NCBI GenBank assembly: GCA_017983755.1
Contig: JAGOAU010000006.1
Location: 62,001-126,000 of the forward strand
Origin: Azonexus sp.
Lineage (GTDB): Bacteria > Pseudomonadota > Gammaproteobacteria > Burkholderiales > Rhodocyclaceae
Length of the DNA stretch: 64,000 nt
Direction: 5' to 3'
Shown here: positions 7,445 through 18,913 of the stretch, piece by piece
Numbering within the stretch: position 1 is the stretch's first letter
How the letters are laid out: every line of letters begins with the position of its first letter
Made by a program: the position numbers and the translations under genes
Notes under the pieces: generated by a model
What the model saw: only the letters and a program-made list of their open reading frames with translations
What the model was told of the DNA's origin: nothing
Databases searched by the model: none

Positions 7445-8809
7445 TTAGCCGGGTGGGTTCAATTGGGCAAATTGCTCACGCAGCCTGTCCAGCGTCACAG
7501 GTTCGCCGCGCACCAGGAAAAAGGCGCCCTCCGCTTCCGCGCGTTCGGAGACCACGACGCAACTCGCGTAAATATCCTTGCGTAGTTGCTGTGCAGACCA
7601 TGGCAGGAAAAGCTCGGTCTCGACCACGCCTTGCTGAAAGAAGGCAATGATCTTCAGGCGCAGCGACGCCACGTCCTCCGGGCGCCGGGCGCTCATCACG
7701 ACACAATCCGGGTACTGCGCCCGCAAGGCCGCTTCGCGTTCGACTTGGGCCGGGGCGTCGCCAACGTGATCGATCTTGTTGAAGACACGAATGCGCGGCA
7801 TGGCGTCGGCGCCGATTTCGGCCAGCACCTTGTCGGTGACTTCCAGTTGCCGCTCGAATCCTGGATCGCTGGCATCGATGACGTGGAGCAGCAGCGCTGC
7901 ATCCAGCGCTTCGTCCAGCGTCGATTTGAACGAGGCCACGAGGCCGTGCGGCAGGTTCTTGATAAAGCCGACCGTATCGCTGATTAGCACGCGCGGCACG
8001 CTCTCCGGGTAAAGCGTGCGCACGGTGGTATCGAGCGTCGCAAAAAGCTTGTTGGCGACGAGGACCTCGCTCCCCGTCAGCGCCCGCATCAGGGTCGATT
8101 TGCCGGCATTGGTGTAGCCGACCAGCGCCACGCCGGCCAGGCCCTGACGCTCCTGGCGCCGGGCGCGCTGCGTCTTGCGCTCGGCTTCCATGGCGACGAT
8201 TTCCAGTTGCAGTTCGGCGATGCGATCACGGATCTTGCGGCGGTCCATCTCCGTGGCCGATTCGCCCGCTCCGCGCCCGCCCACCCCGCTACGCTGCCGC
8301 CCCTGCGGTCCAGCCAGCTTGGCCGCCTCGCGCAGGCGCGGCGCCATGTAGCCGAGGCGTGCTATTTCAACCTGCGCTTTGGCGGCGCGGGAGCGGGCAT
8401 TGCGGTGGAAAATTTCCAGGATGACCATGGTGCGGTCCATCACCTCGCAACCCACGTCGATCTCCAGGTTGCGCGCCTGGGAGGGCGAGATCTCGTGGTC
8501 TACAAAGACGGCCTCGATATCGTAGGCGCCGGAATTGGCGACCACTGGGGCGACCCCGTCCAAATCCTCCAACTCAGCGTCGTAATCAATGAATCGCCGA
8601 ATTTCCTGCCGCTTGCCGATGCCCAGGTAGCCAGTGGTGTCAAAGCCTGCGCGCTTCTGGACAAAGGTATGCACGACCACGTAGCCCAGCGTTTTTGCCA
8701 GCTCGCGCAATTCGGCCAGCGAGGCCTCGAACTCGACGTCGCTCACCGTGGGAAGCTGTACCGCTGCCACGACCGCATAAAGGGGCTTTTCGTTGATCTC
8801 TATCTGCAT
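7445..8809 (-). CDS. hflX: GTPase HflX, ribosome-associated
   Basis: The 454-residue GTPase binds the 50S subunit and, in E. coli, splits stalled or stress-damaged ribosomes. The N-terminal HflX domain includes the glycine-rich linker GRQRSGVGGRGAGESATEMDRR, a coiled coil follows at about 187-222, and the G domain has G1 GYTNAGKST (231-239), G3 DTVG (278-281) and G4 NKID (343-346). The start MQIEINEKPLYAVV is chosen because the upstream 37 codons lack family features. It is a single-gene unit here and not next to hfq, its common partner. Confidence 0.9.
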   Translation of the reverse strand: MQIEINEKPLYAVVAAVQLPTVSDVEFEASLAELRELAKTLGYVVVHTFVQKRAGFDTTGYLGIGKRQEIRRFIDYDAELEDLDGVAPVVANSGAYDIEAVFVDHEISPSQARNLEIDVGCEVMDRTMVILEIFHRNARSRAAKAQVEIARLGYMAPRLREAAKLAGPQGRQRSGVGGRGAGESATEMDRRKIRDRIAELQLEIVAMEAERKTQRARRQERQGLAGVALVGYTNAGKSTLMRALTGSEVLVANKLFATLDTTVRTLYPESVPRVLISDTVGFIKNLPHGLVASFKSTLDEALDAALLLHVIDASDPGFERQLEVTDKVLAEIGADAMPRIRVFNKIDHVGDAPAQVEREAALRAQYPDCVVMSARRPEDVASLRLKIIAFFQQGVVETELFLPWSAQQLRKDIYASCVVVSERAEAEGAFFLVRGEPVTLDRLREQFAQLNPPG

Positions 8810-8989
8810 TTCTGACGGCTTTTTATGGGCAAAGGCGGATAGTACCCGGCTATCCCCAACCTGACCCAACGACCAGGCCGTGAAGCCATCGCTAAGGCAC
8901 ACTTGCCGGTCGGCGCCCAATCGATGCGCCGCTCCGGAATTGGCCGGAGTTGTGTGCCCGGCAGGTCAGGCCGATCAGTTTGAATTGCC

Positions 8990-9625
8990 CTAACTGTCGG
9001 TCAGCCCGTGCCGCAACGCGTAGCGCAGCAGGTCGGCGTTATTCTCGACGCCGAGCTTTTCGAGCAGCCTGGTGCGGTAGGTGCTGACCGTCTTGACGCT
9101 GAGAAAGAGCTGTTTGCCGATCTCGGTCAGCGAGACGCCCTTGATGATCAGGTGCAGGATTTCCAGCTCGCGCGGCGTCAGCTTGAAGTGCGGCGGCTGG
9201 CCACCCTCCTTGCGCAGCTTGACGAAGATACTGCCGGCCGCCGCCGGCGACAGGTAATAGCCGCCGCCGGACGCGATGCGGATCGCCTGCACCAGTTCGC
9301 GGGCGTCGCAATCCTTGGAAAGATAGCCGTTGGCGCCGGCGTCGAGCGCCATCGCCGCGTATTGCTCGTGCGGGTACATCGACAGCATCAGGACCGGCTG
9401 CTCGTGCCAGCGGGCGCGGATGCGCTTCAGCGTGTCGAGGCCGCTGCGCCCGGTCATGTTGATATCGAGCAGGACCAGCGAATAGGCGCCGGCCTGCAGC
9501 ATGTCGAGCGCTTCCTGCCCGCTCCCCGCCTCGCCGCTCACCTGCATGTCGGTCTCGTCAGCCAGCAGGCGCTTCAGGCCGCTGCGGAAGATGGCGTGGT
9601 CGTCGACCACCAGGACGTCGATCAT
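8990..9625 (-). CDS. LuxR/NarL-type response regulator
   Basis: The 211-residue regulator has a receiver domain with acidic Asp8/Asp9 and phosphoacceptor Asp54 (VLLDINM), and a C-terminal LuxR helix-turn-helix (LTPRELEILHLIIKGVSLTEIGKQLFLSVKTVSTY). Architecture is like UvrY/NarL. Its start overlaps the end of the upstream kinase gene by four bases (ATGA), so the two form a translationally coupled two-component system. Target genes cannot be read from the sequence. Confidence 0.9.
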   Translation of the reverse strand: MIDVLVVDDHAIFRSGLKRLLADETDMQVSGEAGSGQEALDMLQAGAYSLVLLDINMTGRSGLDTLKRIRARWHEQPVLMLSMYPHEQYAAMALDAGANGYLSKDCDARELVQAIRIASGGGYYLSPAAAGSIFVKLRKEGGQPPHFKLTPRELEILHLIIKGVSLTEIGKQLFLSVKTVSTYRTRLLEKLGVENNADLLRYALRHGLTDS

Positions 9626-10662
9626 GGCTGCTCCTCCAGCGGAACGCGCAGCACCAGCAGGGTGCCGCCGCCCGGCGCGTCGCCGATCGCCAGCGTGCCG
9701 CCGAGTTCGCGCGCCCGTTCGCTCATGCCGACCAGGCCGATGCTCTTGCCGGTCGGCGTCCGGTTCGACACGCCACGCCCGTTGTCGCGGATTTCCAGCA
9801 TGAGGTCGCCGCCATCGCGGGCCAGGCTGATGTTGACCGCCGTCGCGGCGGCGTGGCGCGCGATGTTGGTCAGCGCCTCCTGGCAGATGCGGTAGATGGT
9901 GGTTGCCCGCTGCTGCGACAGGTCGATGTCGAAGTCGTCGGGCGTCAGCGCGCAGGTGATCTCGGTGCGCCGGGCGAATTCCTGCAGCGCCGAACGCAGC
10001 GCCGCGACCAGCCCGAGGTGATCGAGCACACCGGGGCGCAGGTCCTCGGAAATCTGGCGCACGGTACCGATGCTCTCCTGGACGAGGAACAGCAGGTCGG
10101 CGACGATGGCCTTGACCTCGCCGTCGTCAACGCGCCGGTCGATGCGCTGGATGTCGATCTTGATCGAGGTCAGCAGCCCGCCGACGACGTCGTGCAACTC
10201 GCGGGCGATGCGCGCGCGCTGTTCCTCGCGCACCGTGTTGATGTAGCTGGCCAACTCGCGCAGCCGCTCGCGCGAGATGCGCAGTTCCTCCTGCTGGCGC
10301 ACCCGCTCGGTGATGTCGATACCAACCCCGACCACCGCCGGCCGGCGGCGATAGAGCAGGCGCGAGCCATGCACCTCGAGATGGACGATGCTGCCGTCCT
10401 TGTGGATGCCCTTGGTGAAGAAACGGATGCTCGCCACCTCGCCGCTGATCCGCCTGCGGTAGTTGGCGAGCTGCTCGTCGCGGACGTCCGGCGCCACCAG
10501 CTCGCTCAGGCGCTTGCCGATCAGCTCTTCCGGCGTATAGCCGAAGATCCCGGCGAACGTCGCGTTGGCGTACTGGAACACCTCGTCCTGGATGACGTAG
10601 ATGCCGGCGAGCGACTGCTCGACGATGCCGCGGAAGGGAATGTCCAGCGAGGGATAGGCCAT
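9622..10662 (-). CDS. PAS-domain sensor histidine kinase (HisKA_3 type)
   Basis: This is a 346-residue soluble kinase: a PAS sensor domain at about 10-120 (YANATFAGIFGYTPEELIGKRL), a short coiled linker, a HisKA_3 dimerisation domain with phospho-acceptor His157 (ARELHDVVGGLL), and a HATPase domain with N box (CQEALTNIARHA) and G boxes (DNGRGVS, GLVGMSERA). No membrane segment is seen, so the signal is cytoplasmic, perhaps redox or a small ligand bound by PAS. ATG 10662 is preferred over an upstream in-frame start because the PAS domain follows at once. Confidence 0.88.
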   Translation of the reverse strand: MAYPSLDIPFRGIVEQSLAGIYVIQDEVFQYANATFAGIFGYTPEELIGKRLSELVAPDVRDEQLANYRRRISGEVASIRFFTKGIHKDGSIVHLEVHGSRLLYRRRPAVVGVGIDITERVRQQEELRISRERLRELASYINTVREEQRARIARELHDVVGGLLTSIKIDIQRIDRRVDDGEVKAIVADLLFLVQESIGTVRQISEDLRPGVLDHLGLVAALRSALQEFARRTEITCALTPDDFDIDLSQQRATTIYRICQEALTNIARHAAATAVNISLARDGGDLMLEIRDNGRGVSNRTPTGKSIGLVGMSERARELGGTLAIGDAPGGGTLLVLRVPLEEQP

Positions 10663-10818
10663 GGTCGACGGGCAACGGGTGGGCAAACCGGGGCACACGC
10701 CCCGCCCTGCCATTCTACGGCCGGCCGGATGAATGGTAGACAAAAAGACGGGGCACTCAGGCCCCGGAAAAAGATGGGTTGGCGGCGCATGAATCCCGCT
10801 CCCATCCGCAGAGTAACC

Positions 10819-10838
10819 AGGCCGGCCGCAGCCGGCCT
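10819..10838 (-). terminator. Hairpin at the end of the beta-oxidation operon
   Basis: A perfect 8-bp GC-rich stem (AGGCCGGC/GCCGGCCT) with loop CGCA lies five bases beyond the acyl-CoA dehydrogenase stop codon. There is no clear T-run, so it may act as an RNA 3'-end stabiliser or a weak terminator. Confidence 0.45.
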
Positions 10839-10842
10839 CTAC

Positions 10843-12636
10843 TTACAGCATGTCGTCGGTGACTGCCGTCAGGCCTGCATCGCCAGCCATGACCGTGGCA
10901 GCACGCGACTGCGCCTGCGGCAGGATCTGCTCGGCGTAGAAACGGGCGGTGGCGATCTTGCCGCGGTAGAAGGCCGGATCGCCCTCGCCGCGGTCGAGAT
11001 AACCGGCCGCCGCCAGCGCCGCCTTGCCCATCAGCCAGCCGCCGCTGACGGCAACGGCGAGGTCGAGGTAGGGGACGGCTGCGGTCAACACGCCGGAAAT
11101 GCCCGATTTCGCATTGGCGAGGACCCAGTCGGTCGCTTCCTGCCAGGCCTTGAGGCCGGCGCCCAGGCGCTGGCCGATGGCCTGCAGGTCGGCGTGGTCG
11201 GCTTCGTTCAGCGCGCGGGCGGTGGCGGCAACCTCGGCGAAGACGACGCGCGCCGTGGCCCCCTGGTCGCGCATCAGCTTGCGGAAGATCAGGTCGTTGG
11301 CCTGGATGCCGGTCGTCCCCTCGTAGATCGTCGTGATCCGCGAATCGCGCCAGTGCTGGGCGGCCCCGGTTTCCTCGATGAAGCCCATGCCGCCGTGAAT
11401 CTGGATGCCGAGCGAAGTGACCTCGATGCCCATTTCTGTGCCGCCGCCCTTGACGATGGGAATCAGGAATTCGGCGAGGTACAGGTCGCGCTTCTTCTGC
11501 TCGGCGTCGCTGCCGGCGTGGGCGCGGTCGAGCAGGCCGGCAGCCATGTAGGTGGTCGCCCGGCAGGCTTCGACGCGGCTCTTCATCAGCATCAGCATGC
11601 GCCGGATGTCGGGGTGGTGGTCGATGGTGACCAGCGCTTCGCCGGTCACCGCGTCGCGCCCCTGCTTGCGCTCGCGGGCATAGCCCAGCGCCTGCTGGTA
11701 GGCGCGTTCGCCGAGGGCGACGCCCTGCAGGCCGACGCCCATGCGCGCCTCGTTCATCATGACGAACATGTATTCGAGGCCGCGGTTGGGCTCGCCAAGC
11801 AACCAGCCGGTCGCCCCGCCGTTGTCGCCGAAGGCGAGCACGGCGGTCGGGCTGGCGTGGATGCCGAGCTTGTGTTCGATCGACACGCACTGCACATCGT
11901 TGGCTGCGCCCAGGCTGCCGTCGGCGTTGACCATGAACTTCGGCACCAGGAACAGCGAGATGCCCCGGACGCCGGCCGGGGCATCCGGCAGGCGGGCGAG
12001 CACGAGGTGGACGATGTTGTCCGTCATGTCGTGGTCGCCGTAGGTGATGAAGATCTTCTGGCCGAAGACCTTGTAGCTGCCGTCAGCCTGCGGCTCGGCG
12101 CGCGAGCGGACGAGCGCGATGTCGGAGCCGGCCTGCGGCTCGGTCAGGTTCATTGTCCCGGTCCACTCGCCGGTCACCATCTTTTCCAGATAGGTTGCCT
12201 TCAACTCGTCGCTGGCGCAGGTCAGCAGCGCCAGGATGGCGCCGCCGGTCAACATCGGGCACAGCGAGAAGGCCATGTTGGCCGACGCCAGCATCTCCTT
12301 GACGGCGATGTTGAAGGTCTCGGGCAGACCCTGGCCGCCGAATTCGGCAGGCATCGCGAGGCCGTTCCAGCCGCCGTCGCAGAAGGCCTGGTAGGCATCC
12401 TTCCAGCCGTCCGGCGTGGTCACGCCGTCGGCGCCCAGCTTGCAGCCCTGCTGGTCGCCGCTGCGGTTGAGCGGGGCGAGCACGCCGCCGGCGAACTTGG
12501 CGGCCTCCTCGAGGATGGCGTCGGCCATGTCCGGCGTCGCCTCCTCGTAGCCCGGCAGTTGCGCGATGTCGGCAAGGCCGACGATCTCATCCATCACGAA
12601 ACGCATGTCCCTGACGGGTGCGCGGTAATCACTCAT
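10843..12636 (-). CDS. Acyl-CoA dehydrogenase with C-terminal extension
   Basis: The 597-residue FAD enzyme performs the first beta-oxidation step, acyl-CoA to trans-2-enoyl-CoA. It is longer than classical 380-residue forms, with an N-terminal helical segment (MRFVMDEIVGL) and a C-terminal domain of about 130 residues, as in the DmdC/FadE-like subgroup. Visible marks are MNLTEPQAGSD, KIFITYGDHD, and IQIHGGMGFIEE with the adjacent catalytic-glutamate region. It is the last gene of a four-gene operon (ligase, hydratase/dehydrogenase, thiolase, dehydrogenase) and is preceded by a ribosome site GGAGACA. Confidence 0.9.
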   Translation of the reverse strand: MSDYRAPVRDMRFVMDEIVGLADIAQLPGYEEATPDMADAILEEAAKFAGGVLAPLNRSGDQQGCKLGADGVTTPDGWKDAYQAFCDGGWNGLAMPAEFGGQGLPETFNIAVKEMLASANMAFSLCPMLTGGAILALLTCASDELKATYLEKMVTGEWTGTMNLTEPQAGSDIALVRSRAEPQADGSYKVFGQKIFITYGDHDMTDNIVHLVLARLPDAPAGVRGISLFLVPKFMVNADGSLGAANDVQCVSIEHKLGIHASPTAVLAFGDNGGATGWLLGEPNRGLEYMFVMMNEARMGVGLQGVALGERAYQQALGYARERKQGRDAVTGEALVTIDHHPDIRRMLMLMKSRVEACRATTYMAAGLLDRAHAGSDAEQKKRDLYLAEFLIPIVKGGGTEMGIEVTSLGIQIHGGMGFIEETGAAQHWRDSRITTIYEGTTGIQANDLIFRKLMRDQGATARVVFAEVAATARALNEADHADLQAIGQRLGAGLKAWQEATDWVLANAKSGISGVLTAAVPYLDLAVAVSGGWLMGKAALAAAGYLDRGEGDPAFYRGKIATARFYAEQILPQAQSRAATVMAGDAGLTAVTDDML

Positions 12637-12661
12637 TTGCTGTCTCCAATCCTGTTTCTAG

Positions 12662-13858
12662 TTAAATGCGCTCGAAGATGCCGGCGGCGCCCATGCCGGT
12701 GCCGATGCACATGCTGACCATGCCGTACTTGCCGCCGGTGCGCTGCATGCCGTGCGTGAGGGTCGCCGTGCGGATGGCGCCGGTGGCCCCGAGCGGGTGG
12801 CCGAGGGCGATGGCGCCGCCGAGTGGGTTGATCTTGTCCGGGTTCAGACCGAGTTCGCGCGTCACCGCCAGCGCCTGGGCGGCGAAGGCTTCGTTCAGTT
12901 CGATCCAGTCGAGGTCGTCCTGCTTGATGCCGGTTTGCGCCAGCACGCGCGGGATCGCCGCGACCGGGCCGATGCCCATGATCTCCGGCGCCACGCCGCC
13001 AACCGCGTAGCCGGCAAAGCGGGCGAGCGGGGTCAGGTTGTGTTCCTTCAGCACCTTCTCGGAAACCAGCATTACCGCGGCGGCACCATCCGACATCTGC
13101 GAGGCGTTGCCGGCGGTCACCGAGCCCCCGGCGCGGAACACCGGGCGCAGCTTGGCCAGCTTCTCGAGCGAAATGTCGGCGCGGGCGCCCTCGTCGTGCT
13201 CGACGGTACGGCGGCGTTCCCTGATCTGGCCGCTGGCCAGATCCGGCAGGCGGTCGCAGACCGCGTACGGCGAGGTCTCGGCGTTGAAGTGGCCGGCGGC
13301 AATCGCCGCGCAGGCTTTCCGGTGCGAGGCTAGCGCGAAGGCATCCTGCTCATCGCGCGAAATCTGCCACTTGCTGGCGACTTCCTCGGCGGTCAGGCCC
13401 ATGCCGTAGGCGATGCCCAAGTTCTCGTCGGAAAAGATTGCCGGGTTCGGCACCACCTTGTTGCCCATGATGTTGGACATCGCGCTCATCGACTCGGTAC
13501 CGGCGGCGATCATCACGTCGGCCTGACCGAGGCGGATCTGGTTGGCGGCATCGGCGACCGCCTGCAGGCCCGACGAACAGAAGCGGTTGATGGTGTAGCC
13601 GGAAACGACATTGGGCAGACCGGCCAGCAGCACGCCGATGCGGGCGACGTTCATGCCCTGCTCGGCTTCGGGAATGGCGCAGCCGACTATGACGTCGTAG
13701 ATGCGCGCCGGATCAATGTCCGGCACCTGGGCGACGACCGAGCGGATGGCGTGCGCCAGCAGGTCGTCCGGGCGGACATGCTTGAACAGGCCCATGCGCT
13801 TGGCAACCGGGGTGCGGGTCGCGGCGACGATGTAGGCATCTTGAATCTGTTTGCTCAT
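12662..13858 (-). CDS. fadA: Acetyl-CoA C-acyltransferase (3-ketoacyl-CoA thiolase)
   Basis: The 398-residue thiolase cleaves 3-ketoacyl-CoA with CoA to acetyl-CoA and a shortened acyl-CoA. The acylated nucleophile is Cys94 (NRFCSSG); NEAF, the GHPLGATG histidine and the C-terminal MCIGTGMG cysteine complete the active site. The start is the ATG of MSKQIQDAY; the frame extends much further upstream only by overlap with the neighbouring gene. It lies 20 bases after the hydratase/dehydrogenase gene with the ribosome site GGAGACA, so it encodes the thiolase subunit of the same pathway complex. Confidence 0.93.
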   Translation of the reverse strand: MSKQIQDAYIVAATRTPVAKRMGLFKHVRPDDLLAHAIRSVVAQVPDIDPARIYDVIVGCAIPEAEQGMNVARIGVLLAGLPNVVSGYTINRFCSSGLQAVADAANQIRLGQADVMIAAGTESMSAMSNIMGNKVVPNPAIFSDENLGIAYGMGLTAEEVASKWQISRDEQDAFALASHRKACAAIAAGHFNAETSPYAVCDRLPDLASGQIRERRRTVEHDEGARADISLEKLAKLRPVFRAGGSVTAGNASQMSDGAAAVMLVSEKVLKEHNLTPLARFAGYAVGGVAPEIMGIGPVAAIPRVLAQTGIKQDDLDWIELNEAFAAQALAVTRELGLNPDKINPLGGAIALGHPLGATGAIRTATLTHGMQRTGGKYGMVSMCIGTGMGAAGIFERI

Positions 13859-13878
13859 TTTCTTGTCTCCTCGGCCGC

Positions 13879-16278
<2,400 letters not shown>

Positions 16279-16303
16279 GTTGTTCTCCGAATGGATGTTT
16301 CGA

Positions 16304-17950
16304 TCAACCGGCGATTTCTTCGCGGATGGCCTTCTTGTTGAGCTTGCCGACGCTGGTCTTGGCCAGCGCGTCGACGAAGCGGACCTGGTCGGGAATCGCA
16401 TAGCGCGAGATGTGGCCGGCGTCGGCATATTTCTGGACGTGCCGCTTGATGTCTTCCAGCGTTGCCGACTGGCCTTCCTTCAGCACGATCAGCGGCAACG
16501 GACGCTCACCCCACTTGTCGTCCTTGATGCCGACCACGGCCACTTCGTTGACCGCCGGGAATTCGGAAATGATGCTCTCCAGTTCCAGCGAGGAAACCCA
16601 TTCGCCGCCGGTCTTGATGACGTCCTTCAGGCGGTCGGTCACCTGCAGGCAGCCCTTTGCGTCGATGGCGCCGATGTCGCCGGTATGCAGGTAGCCGCCG
16701 GCCCACAGATCTTCAGAGGTGGCCGCGTTGTGCAGGTAGCCCATGGTCAGCCACGGGGCGCGGACGACGATCTCGCCGGCGCTGGCGCCGTCGCGCGGCG
16801 TGTCGAGCAGGTCGCCGTCGACCGTGTGCAGGTCGACCAGCGGGATCGGGTAGCCGGTGCGGATCCGTTCCGCAGACTGGCGTTCCAGGTCGTCGGCCGC
16901 CACCCCGGCCGGCACCCGGGCGATGGTCAGGATCGGGCAGGTTTCGGACATGCCGTAGCCGGCGAAGAGGTCGATGCCGCGGGCCAGCGCCGCGCTCGCC
17001 ATGCCCTTGGGCAGGGCCGAACCGCCGATGATGACCTTCCAGCCGGAAAAGTCGACATCCTTCGCGGCGGCGCTCGAGAGCAGCATGTGCAGGATGGTCG
17101 GCACGCAGTGCGAGAAGGTCACCTTCTCGTCGCGGATATACTGGGCCAGAGTGTCCGGCGCGTAGCGCCCGGGGTAAACCTGCTTGAGGCCGAGCAGTGT
17201 GGCGACGTAAGGCAGGCCCCAGGCATGGACGTGGAACATCGGGGTGATCGGCATGTAGACGTCGCCGCGATGCAGGCGGCCGTGGTCGGGCGCGCTGCCG
17301 AGATGGGCGGCGACCGCCATGGTGTGCAGCACCAGCTGGCGATGGCTGAAGTAGACGCCCTTGGGCAGGCCGGTCGTGCCGGTGGTGTAGAAGGTCGTGG
17401 CGCGGGTGTTCTCGTCGAAATCCGGGAAGTCGTAGTGCGCGGAAGCCTGGGCCAGCAGCGCCTCGTATTCGCCGGCGAAGGGAATCTTGAACGAGGCCAT
17501 GTCGCCGCCGGCATCGCTGATCAGGACGAACTTCTTCACCGTCTCCAGCTGGTCCTTGATGATCGCCAGCAGCGGCACGAATTCGGCGTTGACGATGACG
17601 ACATCGGCCTTGGCGTGGTTCAGCGTGTACAGGATCTGCTCCGGCGACAGGCGGATATTGACCGTCTGCAGCACGGCGCCCATCATCGGCACACCGAAGA
17701 AGCACTCCAGGTAACGGTGGCTGTCCCAGTCCATCATGGCGACGGTGTCGCCCCGGCCGACGCCGAGGCCCGCCAGCGTGTTGGCCAGGCGGCCAATGCG
17801 GGCGAACAGGTCGCGATAGGTCTGGCGGTGCGCGTCGCGATAGACGATTTCCTGATCGGCGGCGGTGGCCATCGGCGTGTGTAGCAGCTGCTTGATCAGC
17901 AGCGGGTAGGCGTAAGCGGACGGGGTGACGGAAATGTTCTGGGTACTCAT
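16304..17950 (-). CDS. Medium/long-chain fatty acid--CoA ligase (AlkK/FadD-like)
   Basis: The 548-residue ANL-superfamily ligase activates free fatty acids with ATP and CoA and is the first gene of the beta-oxidation operon. Motifs are the P-loop TFYTTGTTGLPKGVYFSH (near residue 185), the A5 region AGYGMSETCPIL, GYLHTGDIG, DRLKDVIKTGGEWVSS, and the C-terminal lysine in TSVGKLNKKAIRE. The whole pattern is closest to AlkK-type medium-chain ligases. No signal peptide is seen. The ribosome site GGAGAAC precedes the ATG. Chain-length preference is not visible from sequence. Confidence 0.9.
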   Translation of the reverse strand: MSTQNISVTPSAYAYPLLIKQLLHTPMATAADQEIVYRDAHRQTYRDLFARIGRLANTLAGLGVGRGDTVAMMDWDSHRYLECFFGVPMMGAVLQTVNIRLSPEQILYTLNHAKADVVIVNAEFVPLLAIIKDQLETVKKFVLISDAGGDMASFKIPFAGEYEALLAQASAHYDFPDFDENTRATTFYTTGTTGLPKGVYFSHRQLVLHTMAVAAHLGSAPDHGRLHRGDVYMPITPMFHVHAWGLPYVATLLGLKQVYPGRYAPDTLAQYIRDEKVTFSHCVPTILHMLLSSAAAKDVDFSGWKVIIGGSALPKGMASAALARGIDLFAGYGMSETCPILTIARVPAGVAADDLERQSAERIRTGYPIPLVDLHTVDGDLLDTPRDGASAGEIVVRAPWLTMGYLHNAATSEDLWAGGYLHTGDIGAIDAKGCLQVTDRLKDVIKTGGEWVSSLELESIISEFPAVNEVAVVGIKDDKWGERPLPLIVLKEGQSATLEDIKRHVQKYADAGHISRYAIPDQVRFVDALAKTSVGKLNKKAIREEIAG

Positions 17951-18078
17951 CGGTGTTCTCCTCGCTAGAGTTATTGGAATCGAGGATGCAACGATAGAGA
18001 GGAAACGTTCCCCCCACAGTCGGAATGTTCTCCCGACCCTGTAGGAAAATTCCTAAACGGTGACTGGCGCGTGTCCGG

Positions 18079-18807
18079 CTATTCCGGCAGATCCCTGCCG
18101 GCGAATATGGCGGCGGTGATCTCCCGCTCGCGCTCGATGATGGTTTCGAGAAATTCGCTGGCGTCGCGCATGCTGCGGAAGGCCTCGAAGCCGCGTTCGA
18201 GGAAGGCGTGCAATTCGCCGAGGCCGGCCAGATGCGCCGGTCCCTGCATCATCTTCAGTGCGCCGCGGACGAAGGACTTGCGCGCCAGCGCCTCGAGCGC
18301 CTCGCCGGTTTCACCGATCAGGCGCAGTTGCGTCGCACGTCCCGCCCGGTCGCCGACCGCCCGGTACGCCGCGGCGTAGGCGGCATCGCTCAAAGGCGCG
18401 TCATCCAGCTGCGCGCCCAGCTGACTCACCATCGCCGCGTCGAAACGCTCGGAAAGCGCATCGACCTCGACCGCCAGCAGCAGGGTGCGCAGGCCGGAAA
18501 CCGGCAACATGGTGGTCATCAGCGGCAGGATGCGCTCGACCTCGGCATCGCGCTCGCTGAAATCCTTCGGTCCGTAGAGATCCGACAGGAAGAAAGTTGC
18601 CGCCCGGCCGTAGCGCGGGCTGGCCAGCAGGTCGGCATGCGTCCGCGCCAGGCGCGCGGCCTGCCATTCGCGCAGGCGTTGCCGGCGCCCGCCGTGTTGT
18701 GCATCGGCCGCCGCGGCAAGGCGCAGATCGCGGGCCTCGGCGAGAAAGTCAGCCAGTGCCGCCGAGCAGGCCGCCCGGTCGAGTTCGGAATGTTCGGAAT
18801 CGCTCAT
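18079..18807 (-). CDS. Conserved hypothetical protein with FFLSDLYG motif
   Basis: The 242-residue, mostly alpha-helical soluble protein has no signal peptide or membrane segment. The segment RAATFFLSDLYGPKDFSERD near residue 70 looks like a conserved family signature, but I cannot attach a function. It lies upstream of the fatty acid operon on the same strand, about 130 bases from the ligase start, and diverges from the aldehyde dehydrogenase gene. A role in lipid metabolism is suggested only by location. Confidence 0.7.
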   Translation of the reverse strand: MSDSEHSELDRAACSAALADFLAEARDLRLAAAADAQHGGRRQRLREWQAARLARTHADLLASPRYGRAATFFLSDLYGPKDFSERDAEVERILPLMTTMLPVSGLRTLLLAVEVDALSERFDAAMVSQLGAQLDDAPLSDAAYAAAYRAVGDRAGRATQLRLIGETGEALEALARKSFVRGALKMMQGPAHLAGLGELHAFLERGFEAFRSMRDASEFLETIIEREREITAAIFAGRDLPE

Positions 18808-18913
18808 GCATCAATTATGAATAAGCCGCCAAACGGCGTTTAGAAGCATTTGCCTAACGGCCTCCGATCGTGCCAACTAAACTGAAATTGAACATTCTGC
18901 ATAGGAAAGGCCG

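Noticed and set aside
7151-7585. 144-codon open frame downstream of intI
   Set aside because: It runs into the antisense strand of hflX, has no ribosome site or family motif, and its composition resembles a shadow frame.
9853-12717. 954-codon open frame opposite the kinase and acyl-CoA dehydrogenase genes
   Set aside because: It is antisense to clearly identified genes and rich in Arg/Ala/Gly/Asp without domains, as expected from GC-rich third positions.
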